NCBI GenBank assembly: GCA_000433015.1
Contig: HF998010.1
Location: 1 to 6,968 of the forward strand
DNA length: 6,968 bases
Direction of reading: 5' to 3'
Origin: Firmicutes bacterium CAG:631
GTDB lineage: Bacteria > Bacillota_I > Bacilli_A > RFN20 > CAG-631
Shown here: piece by piece, positions 1-5,702 of the stretch
How the letters are laid out: each line of letters begins with the position of its first letter
How positions within the stretch are numbered: the first letter of the stretch is position 1
Program-made: the position numbers and the translations under genes
Notes under the pieces: generated by a model
Seen by the model: the letters and a program-made list of their open reading frames with translations, nothing else
Databases searched by the model: none
What the model was told of the DNA's origin: nothing

Positions 1-726
1 GGTTTGAATTTATTTGCTTATTGTTTTAATAATCCAATTATGTATGCTGATCCTAGTGGATGTTTTCCAATTTTAGCATTAATATTAGGTATCACCGCAT
101 TAACTGGATTAGGATTGACTATTGGTGGTGTTGCAAGCGATAATAACACTATAACTGCCATAGGACTAACAATGGTAGCAATACCCGCATTGATTAGTGG
201 AGGAATGGGTCTTGCGTGTTTTGGCGCTTGGGAAACAATGACAGTTGGTGGAGTAACCACTGGTGCGGGATTATTTGCAGGATTGTTTGCATCAGCAGAG
301 TATCAAGAAGCGTTCACAGGTGGAAACTGGATTAAGGACACAACAGAAATGAGTGAAGGCCTATATAATGGATTAATGTTGTCTATTGCGGCTGTTGCTA
401 CTGCTGGCACGATTGCTTCAATGGTTGGAGTAACAGGATATCAAAACTATGGTAATGGCAATTGGCTTAATGGTTGGCGAGAAATGAGAAGTCATTATTT
501 AAAACACGGAAGACTAGAAATGGGATATAGGCGTGTATTTGATTATACTAATGGAGCAAATGCAATTATCAATAACGGTGGTGTATATCTTTCTAATGCG
601 AATTCATATGCCCAATGGATTGCTGGTAATAAGTATTTATATGTTGGTGTAGGACGTGGTTCTAATTTAATTACAACATACTCTATTAGAACAATTAAGT
701 ATGCAAAATCTTTGTCGTTGCTATAA
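1..726 (+). CDS. Rhs/YD-repeat protein, 3' end only: end of core, hydrophobic linker and putative C-terminal toxin domain
   Basis: The reading frame is open from base 1, so this is the tail of a gene starting outside the window. Numbering from the codon at base 4, residues 1-19 (NLFAYCFNNPIMYADPSG) are the hallmark end of an Rhs-repeat-associated core, where the conserved shell stops and the variable tip begins. Residues about 21-143 hold four glycine/alanine-rich hydrophobic stretches (about 21-43, 50-74, 82-98, 121-143), a possible membrane-inserting linker. Residues about 145-240 form a polar tip with SHYLKHG (163-169), a Gly-Gly turn (192-193), YLYVGVGRG (211-219) and ITTYS (223-227). Rhs proteins are secreted or surface polymorphic toxins whose tip is the toxic domain. 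The H..KHG ... TTY layout recalls small RNase toxins of the BECR superfamily, but this is inference from pattern only. Two small genes follow 19 bases after the stop, as expected for immunity genes. The Rhs assignment is firm and the tip activity is not. Confidence 0.88.
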   Translation, partial: GLNLFAYCFNNPIMYADPSGCFPILALILGITALTGLGLTIGGVASDNNTITAIGLTMVAIPALISGGMGLACFGAWETMTVGGVTTGAGLFAGLFASAEYQEAFTGGNWIKDTTEMSEGLYNGLMLSIAAVATAGTIASMVGVTGYQNYGNGNWLNGWREMRSHYLKHGRLEMGYRRVFDYTNGANAIINNGGVYLSNANSYAQWIAGNKYLYVGVGRGSNLITTYSIRTIKYAKSLSLL

Positions 727-730
727 AATT

Positions 731-740
731 AGGGGAGGTG
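731..740 (+). promoter_or_regulatory. Shine-Dalgarno that fixes the start of the first small downstream gene
   Basis: AGGGGAGGTG lies 7 bases upstream of the ATG at 746. This strong site selects that ATG over an in-frame ATG at 701, which lies inside the end of the Rhs gene and has no comparable site. It implies efficient translation of the small gene from the Rhs transcript. Confidence 0.8.
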
Positions 741-745
741 ACACT

Positions 746-937
746 ATGCGCATAAAAAAAGTTCTTGAATATGATTATAATTATGCTGAATACATTGTTA
801 CTGACGGCATAAACAATGTTAAATGTGTATGTATGTCAGTTCCTTTACCAAACGGAAGAAAACCAGAAAGTGGTTTAAATATTACAAAAATTTATGCCTT
901 TAGTGTTGAAGGAGTAATCTTAAAAAAAAGTAATTGA
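746..937 (+). CDS. Small protein (63 aa) after the Rhs toxin tip; candidate immunity protein
   Basis: No family is recognised with certainty. The protein is soluble, with no signal peptide or membrane helix, and looks all-beta: alternating hydrophobic strands around EYDYNYAEYIVTDG (8-21) and NVKCVCMSVPLPNG (24-37), then ITKIYAFSVEGVILKK near the end. That spacing suggests a small OB-like barrel, which is inference only. Its start is set by a very strong Shine-Dalgarno. It begins 19 bases after the Rhs stop on the same strand with no promoter or terminator between, so it is probably co-transcribed with the Rhs gene. Position directly after a variable toxin tip is the standard place for a cognate immunity gene. 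It is short for an immunity protein, so an accessory or remnant role is possible. Two cysteines (27 and 29 by my count) are close together. Confidence 0.72.
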   Translation: MRIKKVLEYDYNYAEYIVTDGINNVKCVCMSVPLPNGRKPESGLNITKIYAFSVEGVILKKSN

Positions 938-947
938 AGAAAAGAAT

Positions 948-1163
948 ATGAAAGATGAAATTATTAAATCTTTGTTTAAGCCTCTAGGATATGAGTTAAA
1001 AGGTAGAATTTTGGACTCTAATAAAGCAATTGTTCAAGTGTTTAATTTCGAGATTGACTTAGAATATGATTACCCTGATGGTTTTGGCGAAGAATTTAAA
1101 AACGGTGAACATGTTGAATTTTCAGTCGATAGGCTTGATTGTATAATTGAAAATTATTATTAA
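948..1163 (+). CDS. Small acidic protein (71 aa), second gene after the Rhs toxin tip; candidate immunity protein
   Basis: This starts 10 bases after the previous stop, preceded by a purine-rich GAAGAAAAG that is only a modest ribosome site. The product is strongly acidic (many Asp/Glu, e.g. FEIDLEYDYPDGFGEEF at about 33-49) and has no signal peptide or membrane helix. Strand-like segments YELKGRILD, KAIVQVFNFEIDLEY and HVEFSVDRLDCIIENYY suggest a small beta-rich domain, with a layout loosely like the 63-aa protein before it. Acidic small proteins next to polymorphic toxins often neutralise basic nuclease tips, so an immunity role is plausible. Which of the two small genes protects against the tip, or whether one is an orphan left by an earlier toxin, cannot be told from sequence. 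Its TAA overlaps the stop of the convergent flavodoxin fragment by four bases. Confidence 0.65.
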   Translation: MKDEIIKSLFKPLGYELKGRILDSNKAIVQVFNFEIDLEYDYPDGFGEEFKNGEHVEFSVDRLDCIIENYY

Positions 1164-1429
1164 AAGCATAAATATAGCAAATTTCTTTCATAAGAATTGT
1201 TATAATTTAAATCCGCACTTGTATAAGGATTTACTGGTTCTAATTCATATAAAATAGCACCAATATGATTAGCTATAATTTGAGCAATTCTTTCGGTATT
1301 ATTTGTTGCTGAATAATAAACGACGATGGCATGTCCTGTTTTAGGAGCATTTTCTAATCCATTTGAATTCGTACATCCAGCAAGTATCCCTCCACAAAGT
1401 AAAATCGTTATTGGTAAAATTTTGTTCAT
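1160..1429 (-). pseudogene. Truncated flavodoxin-like lipoprotein, N-terminal half only
   Basis: The start is intact: ATG at 1429 with GAGGAGG-type ribosome site about 6 bases upstream. Residues 1-19 form a lipoprotein signal peptide with lipobox LAGC (Cys19 would be lipidated after cleavage). Residues 34-46 carry the first beta strand and FMN-phosphate loop of flavodoxins (VVYYSATNNTER, with S40-T45). Residues 58-78 (GAILYELEPVNPYTSADLNYNNS) match the secreted flavodoxin type often linked to extracellular electron transfer or redox repair. After about residue 79 the similarity stops, a short unrelated tail of about ten residues follows, and the frame ends. Related full-length proteins are roughly twice this size, so the isoalloxazine-binding half is missing and flavin binding is unlikely. 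The break lies where the Rhs module ends, which suggests loss by recombination. The fragment could still be expressed as a small lipoprotein. Confidence 0.8.
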
Positions 1430-1463
1430 TGTTATTCCTCCTCTTTTCTTGATTTTATTTTAA

Positions 1464-1492
1464 AATATTGAGTTTAAAAACGTTTATATCAA
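1464..1492 (-). promoter_or_regulatory. Putative sigma-A promoter for the truncated flavodoxin gene
   Basis: Read on the minus strand, TTGATA (1492-1487) and AATATT (1469-1464) are separated by exactly 17 bases. Transcription would begin near 1456, about 27 bases upstream of the ATG at 1429. The -35 matches consensus at five of six positions and the -10 at four. If active, the broken gene is still transcribed. Confidence 0.45.
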
Positions 1493-1536
1493 GTAATTAA
1501 GGTAGTATAACTAAAATGAATAGATTAAAAGGCATG

Positions 1537-2145
1537 TTATTTTTTTATTACTTTTTTACACCATGATTTTTGATAGCAAGCAGGACATTTTAATTTTCTT
1601 GTTCTACCACTATGCAAAGAAAATAAAACTTGTTTATAAGTTGGAATAAACTTCTTTTTGCACTTTTGACATTCATAATACCCAACTCTTTGTTCAATGA
1701 ATAGTAATCCTGCAATTCCAATAATTAAGATTATTAAAGCTATAACCAATAAAAAAATTCTCCATATTAAATTTTCAGTAGCAAAAATTCCAGCAAAAAT
1801 CATCACAATGCAGGCGATTGTTATCGCTATTCCAGTAATAGTTTCTACAACAAGAAGTTTTTTATCTGAATCTTCTTTTTCTTTTTGAAGGATTAATAAA
1901 TTACTTTCTGTTGCTGCATTATAATCTTTTTTTGGTAATTTTTTACCTAAAAGTAATTCGTTCACGGTTATTCCTAATTCTTCACATAATGAAAGCATAA
2001 TGGAGGTATCTGGCATTCCCTTACCACGTTCCCATTTTGATATTGTTCGATCACTAACATATAATTTATTTGCTAATTCAACTTGCGTCATTCCTTTTTC
2101 TTTTCTACATGAAAGTATAAATTCTCCTATTTTATCTTGTCTCAA
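1537..2145 (-). CDS. XRE-family regulator with two membrane helices and C-terminal zinc-ribbon-like domain
   Basis: The chosen start is TTG at 2145 (202 aa). A GTG at 2154 is also in frame, but it is itself part of the Shine-Dalgarno GAGGTG lying 6 bases before the TTG, and it would sit almost at the predicted transcript start. Numbering from TTG: residues about 6-63 are a Cro/C1-type helix-turn-helix (GMTQVELANKLYVSDRTISK, then WERGKGMPD). Residues about 98-121 and 127-150 are two hydrophobic helices. Residues 156-202 hold two cysteine pairs, CQKC (159/162) and CPAC (187/190), plus Cys196, typical of a treble-clef or zinc-ribbon knuckle, followed by a lysine-rich end. The layout predicts a DNA-binding protein anchored in the membrane, with the Cys domain as possible metal or redox sensor. 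The target genes are unknown; its own promoter and the divergent neighbourhood are obvious candidates. Domain calls are firm and the sensing role is inference. Confidence 0.9.
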   Translation of the reverse strand: MRQDKIGEFILSCRKEKGMTQVELANKLYVSDRTISKWERGKGMPDTSIMLSLCEELGITVNELLLGKKLPKKDYNAATESNLLILQKEKEDSDKKLLVVETITGIAITIACIVMIFAGIFATENLIWRIFLLVIALIILIIGIAGLLFIEQRVGYYECQKCKKKFIPTYKQVLFSLHSGRTRKLKCPACYQKSWCKKVIKK

Positions 2146-2151
2146 TGGATT

Positions 2152-2171
2152 CACCTCTTGTCTTGATTATA
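2152..2171 (-). promoter_or_regulatory. -10 element and Shine-Dalgarno that decide the start of the XRE regulator
   Basis: A perfect TATAAT (2171-2166, minus strand) predicts transcription from about 2159. The Shine-Dalgarno GAGGTG (2157-2152) follows immediately, then six bases, then TTG at 2145. The -35 region 17 bases upstream (GATACT, 2194-2189) is poor, so activity may depend on a regulator. The transcript leader would be only about 14 bases. Confidence 0.5.
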
Positions 2172-2204
2172 TCCTATATCTTTTAAAAAGTATCCAAACT
2201 ATCC
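2170..2204 (-). repeat. Three direct GGATA repeats across the XRE gene promoter
   Basis: On the minus strand GGATA occurs at 2204-2200, 2195-2191 and 2174-2170, the last running into the TATAAT box. Start-to-start spacings are 9 and 21 bases. Repeats across a promoter with a weak -35 could be an operator for the regulator itself. They are short and AT-rich, so chance is possible. Confidence 0.25.
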
Positions 2205-2273
2205 GTTGAGGCATATAAATATCAACAAATATAAAAAAGATAGATTAAACTTCTAATAACAAATTAGTTTACA

Positions 2274-3884
2274 TCATTCATTTGAAAAACCACGCATTTT
2301 ACATAGATCAATAGCCATTTGATAATTCATTTTTGCTGATTGAAGCATATAAGTTTTAGCTTTTTTTTCATCCTTTTCTACATAGATTCCATCAAGATAA
2401 AAACGACCTAGATTGTAAGTTCCTACAGCATCCCAATACTTGTGAGCAAGTGAATAATCATCAAAAGCTTCTTTTAAATTTCCTGCATTTTCTCGTAAAA
2501 TACCTGCATTATTCATACACCCACCATGTTCATAAGACCATCCAGCAGTTTCCCATATTTCAATTGCCTTTTCATCATTTTTTGGACATAATCGTCCTTC
2601 ATAAAACGCATAGCCGATATTTTGAAAATCATCGCCATCTAAATTGTTAGTGTGAGCATTATTAATATTATTCATTTTTAACAAATACTGTAAAGCCAAT
2701 TTCATCGATAAATCATCATATTTCTTTACATAATAAGAAACCAAAATAGCTAATCCATCATCCCCATGCTGAGCAAGATAATTCATTACTTCACTAAGGT
2801 TCGTAAAAGGACATACGACTTCTTTATTTTGAGGTATGCCATAACGCAAAGCTAATTCAGCAGATTGAAGCGGTGTAGCAATTTGAAACACTTTTTCATA
2901 ATTATATCCACTCGATAAAGCAGTAAAAATATAAATTTGATTAGCGTCATCTTCATTTCTTCTTTTTATTTTATCAGCAAGTTCCCATGTTTCTTTAAAA
3001 TATCCTATTGCAACTAAAGCTTTACCAATCATCAAAAAATCTTCACTACATTCTGCACATTTTAAAAGATAATCACGAATAGGATTTAAAGAAGGAAGAT
3101 TTGCTTTGAGTTGTTTCGCATTATCATAAATAATATCAATAAATAAATAAGAAAAATCAACAATTGTCCATGCATAGTCGAGATCTTTAGAAGCTTCATA
3201 AACAAGTTCTGATGCTTTTTTTACATCTTTAGGAAAAGAATGAATTCCTTTAAAATAATAACCAGCAAGACAAAAATCACGATACGCATCATCATAAGCA
3301 TTAATACTCCAAATAAAATCAGCATAACTCATATTCGGTAATTTTAAATCTATTCTACTCATACAACCTGTTTCATAATTATACATCAAAAAAAGAATAG
3401 CGTTAGCTTCTCCACTTTTTGCTCCTTGTAACATTTCGTCTGTTGATTTTATAATAGATTCCCAAGAAAGAGCTCTAATAAATCCTGCTTCAATAGCTTT
3501 TTGACGATAATAAAAAAGATTCTTTCCAATACTAGCATTAGGTTCTTCATTTGGTGCAAGTTCAGCAAGAAGCGTATCAAAATGTGAAAGATAATATCGC
3601 GCAACATGATAAAGAGGTTCTCCTCCTTCAGTATCTGCCCATTCTTTTAGTTTTATAAAAGCCATATCTTCTTTTTCTTTACTACTCAGTTGATAATTTA
3701 AAATAAGTGCGAGTTCTTTTTCTTTTTTATTTTGAGAATATTTTACTTTATTGAAGACATCTTCTGTTGTAAATCGATTAGGATAAGGACAAAGATAATA
3801 AGAAGGAACTCCAGATACAAATTGATAAATGTAGCTATCTACATCTTTAACTAATATCGGATGTTGTGTTTTTAATTTATTCAT
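2274..3884 (-). CDS. Sel1/TPR-like repeat protein, 536 aa
   Basis: ATG at 3884 is preferred over the upstream in-frame ATG at 3917, because GAGGGG lies six bases before it and the upstream ATG has no ribosome site. The protein is almost wholly alpha-helical, without signal peptide or membrane helix, so it is cytoplasmic. Recognisable Sel1-type repeats (A-x-x-x-L-G-x-x-Y-x-x-G followed by D-x-x-K-A) occur at about residues 200-233, 421-449 and 488-520 (e.g. YNLGRFYLDG then DEKKAKTYMLQSA). Degenerate helical pairs fill the space between. The first 50 residues contain a conserved-looking, proline- and tyrosine-rich segment (VSGVPSYYLCPYPNRF) that is not a repeat. Sel1 repeats form protein-binding solenoids used as scaffolds or adaptors, and the partner is unknown. 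It stands alone between its own promoter and the XRE gene 120 bases downstream. No catalytic motif is visible. Confidence 0.85.
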   Translation of the reverse strand: MNKLKTQHPILVKDVDSYIYQFVSGVPSYYLCPYPNRFTTEDVFNKVKYSQNKKEKELALILNYQLSSKEKEDMAFIKLKEWADTEGGEPLYHVARYYLSHFDTLLAELAPNEEPNASIGKNLFYYRQKAIEAGFIRALSWESIIKSTDEMLQGAKSGEANAILFLMYNYETGCMSRIDLKLPNMSYADFIWSINAYDDAYRDFCLAGYYFKGIHSFPKDVKKASELVYEASKDLDYAWTIVDFSYLFIDIIYDNAKQLKANLPSLNPIRDYLLKCAECSEDFLMIGKALVAIGYFKETWELADKIKRRNEDDANQIYIFTALSSGYNYEKVFQIATPLQSAELALRYGIPQNKEVVCPFTNLSEVMNYLAQHGDDGLAILVSYYVKKYDDLSMKLALQYLLKMNNINNAHTNNLDGDDFQNIGYAFYEGRLCPKNDEKAIEIWETAGWSYEHGGCMNNAGILRENAGNLKEAFDDYSLAHKYWDAVGTYNLGRFYLDGIYVEKDEKKAKTYMLQSAKMNYQMAIDLCKMRGFSNE

Positions 3885-3932
3885 AATTAACCCCTCATCT
3901 TTTTTTAATTGTATCATTCAATGCTTAATTCA

Positions 3933-3961
3933 ATTATATAAAATGAATAAAGATAAAGCAA
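3933..3961 (-). promoter_or_regulatory. Putative promoter of the Sel1-like gene
   Basis: On the minus strand TTGCTT (3961-3956) and a perfect TATAAT (3938-3933) are separated by 17 bases. Transcription would begin near 3926, giving a leader of about 42 bases to the ATG at 3884. This placement also argues against the ATG at 3917, which would lie about 9 bases from the transcript start without a ribosome site. Confidence 0.55.
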
Positions 3962-4080
3962 AATAAATTGTAAATAAAGAAGATTAACCAAATATCAAAA
4001 TATATAGTATCTACTCAAATTTTATTTCCTACTTGAATAAGTTGATTATTGATATTGTTATGATTGTGTTTTGATTAAGT
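3962..4080. other. AT-rich intergenic stretch without recognisable gene
   Basis: This lies between the Sel1 promoter and the IS fragment and is very AT-rich. I could read no transposase similarity, no good ribosome site with an open frame, no tRNA and no strong hairpin. It may be decayed insertion-sequence DNA, but no residual motif supports that, and no matching terminal inverted repeat to the IS end near 4331-4340 was found here. Confidence 0.4.
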
Positions 4081-4296
4081 TTAAAATAAAAACCAATACT
4101 TACTGAAGATTTTTATGTATATCAACACAGTTTTCTTTTTTCCGTGAATTTTATATAAGCAACAAAAATATTTTATTGAACTTGCACTTATACCATATTT
4201 TCTTTCAATTTCATAAATTGGCACGTTTTCTTCAACGTGCAGTTTCACCTAAAGAAGCTTTTCTTTTAAAGTAAACTTTATATTTAAAACCCCCAT
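4081..4296 (-). pseudogene. Remnant of an IS3-type transposase OrfA (helix-turn-helix part)
   Basis: From ATG at 4296 the minus strand reads about 15 codons (MGVLNIKFTLKEKLL), then an in-frame TAG at 4251-4249. It continues in the same frame as VKLHVEENVPIYEIERKYGI and SASSIKYFCCLYKIHGKKK, with a further stop at 4083-4081. The second part, with IYEIERKYGI-S-x-SSIKYF, is the DNA-binding helix-turn-helix of IS3/IS150-type OrfA proteins, which bind the element ends. The family-like sequence fades after KIHG (about base 4141), and the rest of OrfA, all of OrfB and its DDE catalytic residues are absent. The element is dead. Only its left end survives, next to the tRNA-Gly gene. The IS3 label rests on this short helix-turn-helix alone, so another HTH-type IS family is possible. 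Confidence 0.75.
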
Positions 4297-4331
4297 TTCT
4301 ATCATACCATAATGGGTAAAGAAATGGGGGT
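4286..4331 (-). terminator. Hairpin at the IS end, probable terminator of tRNA-Gly
   Basis: A perfect 12-bp inverted repeat, ACCCCCATTTCT (4289-4300) with AGAAATGGGGGT (4320-4331), encloses a 19-base loop. Read on the minus strand the second arm ends in GGGGG and runs into UUUU, the form of an intrinsic terminator, 15 bases after the tRNA CCA end. The same arm contains the ATG of the transposase remnant, so in the original element the hairpin would hide the start from read-through mRNA. Both roles may have been true at different times. Confidence 0.6.
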
Positions 4332-4345
4332 AGTTTCAAAATCTA

Positions 4346-4419
4346 TGGAGCAGATAACGGGAATCGAACCCGCATAACTACCTTGGCAAGGTAGTGTTCT
4401 ACCATTGAACTATATCTGC
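4346..4419 (-). tRNA. tRNA-Gly, anticodon GCC
   Basis: On the minus strand the 74 bases fold as a complete cloverleaf. The acceptor stem is GCAGATA with TATCTGC, the D-loop is TTCAATGGTAGAA, the anticodon stem is CTACC/GGTAG around TTGCCAA (anticodon GCC, reading GGC and GGU), and the T arm is GCGGG-TTCGATT-CCCGT. The discriminator base is U73, as in bacterial glycine tRNAs, and the 3' CCA is encoded. It decodes glycine in the cytoplasm and stands alone between the epimerase gene and the IS remnant, six bases from the presumed IS end. No mismatch breaks the acceptor or anticodon stem, so the gene appears functional. Confidence 0.97.
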
Positions 4420-4425
4420 ATCAAA

Positions 4426-4447
4426 TGTGCTAATATAATATAGCACA
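4426..4447. repeat. Inverted repeat over the tRNA promoter, downstream of the epimerase gene
   Basis: TGTGCTA (4426-4432) and TAGCACA (4441-4447) are perfect 7-base arms around an 8-base AT-only centre. The repeat covers the -10 box and start point of the tRNA promoter and lies 22 bases past the epimerase stop. It may be a weak epimerase terminator or an operator-like site. The T-rich tract that would favour termination is better placed on the plus strand, where there is no gene. Confidence 0.4.
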
Positions 4448-4465
4448 TCATTTTTATTTTTTCAA
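4437..4465 (-). promoter_or_regulatory. Putative promoter of tRNA-Gly
   Basis: On the minus strand TTGAAA (4465-4460) and TATATT (4442-4437) are separated by 17 bases. Transcription would begin near 4430, about 11 bases before the mature 5' end of the tRNA. The -35 box lies only four bases after the stop codon of the epimerase gene, so the tRNA is independent of it. Confidence 0.6.
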
Positions 4466-4468
4466 CTA

Positions 4469-5665
4469 TTAGTTATTGTTTTTTAACATCTCTTGTAATT
4501 GTAGACTATTTTCCATTAGACAACGAGGTAAATGGAAAGGTCCTTTAAAAATGTTTCCTTTTAGATCTGTTGAGACTGTACCATCACGGTGAAGATATCC
4601 ATACCATTCTCCAAATTGATTGTCTTTAAAATGACCAAACGCATAATCATGAACTAAACGATATTGTTGAAGGTAATGTTCATCTTTGGTAAGTTTATAA
4701 GCCATTAAAAAGGCAATTAACATTTCGTTATGAGGCCACCACAATTTCATATCCCATTCTAAAGCTTGTACAGGTTTATTTTCTACGTCAACAAAATAAC
4801 GTAATCCACCTTCTTTAATATCCCATCCTAAATCAAAAGACCAATTTAAAATATTTAAAGCTAAATCCATTAATTGTTGATCATTTTGACGATAAACAGC
4901 TTCTGTCATTAAAAACCAACTGGCTTCAATGGAGTGCCCTGGATTGACTAATCTTCCTCTAGAGCCACTGACTTGACTTCCATCTGGATTCACATTTTCA
5001 AATACAGCTTTTGCTTCTGGATGAACATGTAATTTAATTTCTGCAATACTATCATTAATAATTTGATGATAATAATCTTTTTTTTCAACATCAATTTCTC
5101 TTAAAATTTGACTAGTTACTAATAAGATCATTGGACTAGCTAATGAAATACATTGAATGACTTCTGGATTATATTTAGGTTCTGTTTTAATAACTCCTGT
5201 TTTTACTTTTAACATCGTATCAAATGTTTTTCTAGCTGTTTGTAAATATTTTTCATCTTTGGTAGCACGATAAAGTTCAGCAGATCCAACAACAGTAAAA
5301 GATTCTGAAAACCAATATCTTCTCTTTTGAATTCCTTTACCATCTCCAGTAACAGTAAACCACATTCTGCCATCTGTATCAAAGCAATGTTTTGTTACAA
5401 AATCATAAGCATCTTGAGCCGCTTTTAAATAACGTGGATCTTTTTTTATAAAATTATAAGCTCTTGCAAAAACCCACATTCCTCTTCCTTGAGCCCAAAC
5501 TGATTTATCGGTATCATAAACATCCCCATTTCGTTCTAGACAAGTATAAAATCCACCATGTTCCTTGTCGTAACCATAGTTATACCAAAAAGATAAAGTT
5601 TCTTCTAATTCTTTGTTATAGAATTGTTGTAATTCTTCAAAATATTTTCTATTCATTTTCCTCAT
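4469..5665 (-). CDS. AGE-family sugar epimerase (N-acylglucosamine 2-epimerase-like)
   Basis: This 398-residue protein has the length and (alpha/alpha)6-barrel pattern of the family that interconverts sugars epimeric at C2, such as N-acetylglucosamine and N-acetylmannosamine. Visible signatures are GGFYTCLERNGDVYDTDKSV (37-56) with WAQGR (57-61), NPGHSIEASW (241-250), WWPHNE (309-314) and FHLPR (377-381). Arg61, His244, Glu314 and His378 correspond by position to the catalytic set known in this family. The YDTDK..W.QGR form is closer to N-acylglucosamine 2-epimerases than to cellobiose 2-epimerases, but the substrate cannot be fixed. No sialic acid catabolic genes are next to it. It is cytoplasmic with no signal peptide. 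ATG 5665 and ATG 5656 are both possible starts. The predicted transcript begins about 5674, so 5656 leaves a more normal leader (395 aa). The gene is single, between the dnaN terminator and the tRNA promoter. Confidence 0.92.
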   Translation of the reverse strand: MRKMNRKYFEELQQFYNKELEETLSFWYNYGYDKEHGGFYTCLERNGDVYDTDKSVWAQGRGMWVFARAYNFIKKDPRYLKAAQDAYDFVTKHCFDTDGRMWFTVTGDGKGIQKRRYWFSESFTVVGSAELYRATKDEKYLQTARKTFDTMLKVKTGVIKTEPKYNPEVIQCISLASPMILLVTSQILREIDVEKKDYYHQIINDSIAEIKLHVHPEAKAVFENVNPDGSQVSGSRGRLVNPGHSIEASWFLMTEAVYRQNDQQLMDLALNILNWSFDLGWDIKEGGLRYFVDVENKPVQALEWDMKLWWPHNEMLIAFLMAYKLTKDEHYLQQYRLVHDYAFGHFKDNQFGEWYGYLHRDGTVSTDLKGNIFKGPFHLPRCLMENSLQLQEMLKNNN

Positions 5666-5680
5666 TTCCTTTTCACAAAT

Positions 5681-5690
5681 ATTGTACCAC
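5681..5690 (-). promoter_or_regulatory. Extended -10 promoter of the epimerase gene
   Basis: On the minus strand the sequence reads GTGGTACAAT, giving the TGn extension directly before TACAAT (5686-5681). The -35 position (TTTTCT, 5709-5704) is poor and lies in the T-tract of the dnaN terminator, which suits an extended -10 promoter. Transcription would begin near 5674. Confidence 0.5.
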
Positions 5691-5702
5691 TCTTCATTTT
5701 TA

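Noticed and set aside
18..260. Minus-strand open frame inside the Rhs gene
   Set aside because: It is a shadow of the Rhs coding frame with no ribosome site and no recognisable protein.
701..745. In-frame N-terminal extension of the first small gene from the ATG at 701
   Set aside because: It lies within the Rhs coding end, has no ribosome site, and the ATG at 746 has a very strong one.
1697..2209. Two plus-strand open frames (1697-1888 and 2000-2209) opposite the XRE regulator
   Set aside because: They are mirror frames of membrane-helix and helix-turn-helix codons, without ribosome sites or family features.
2240..2275. Possible terminator after the Sel1-like gene
   Set aside because: The only stem (CTAAT/ATTAG) is five A/T-rich pairs and the T-run starts well after it, so it is too weak to call.
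2450..2650. Plus-strand open frame opposite the Sel1-like gene
   Set aside because: Low-complexity His/Leu composition is a by-product of the opposite coding strand.
3885..3917. Upstream ATG (3917) for the Sel1-like gene
   Set aside because: No ribosome site precedes it and it lies about 9 bases from the predicted transcript start, while ATG 3884 has GAGGGG at good spacing.
3962..4080. Opposite end of the IS remnant
   Set aside because: I looked for a match to the TGAAACTACCCCC-like end near 4326-4338 and found none, so the element border on this side cannot be placed.
4221..4240. Hairpin GCACGTT-TTCTTC-AACGTGC
   Set aside because: It lies within transposase-derived coding sequence (HVEENV) with no T-tract beside it. 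Coding coincidence is the simpler reading.
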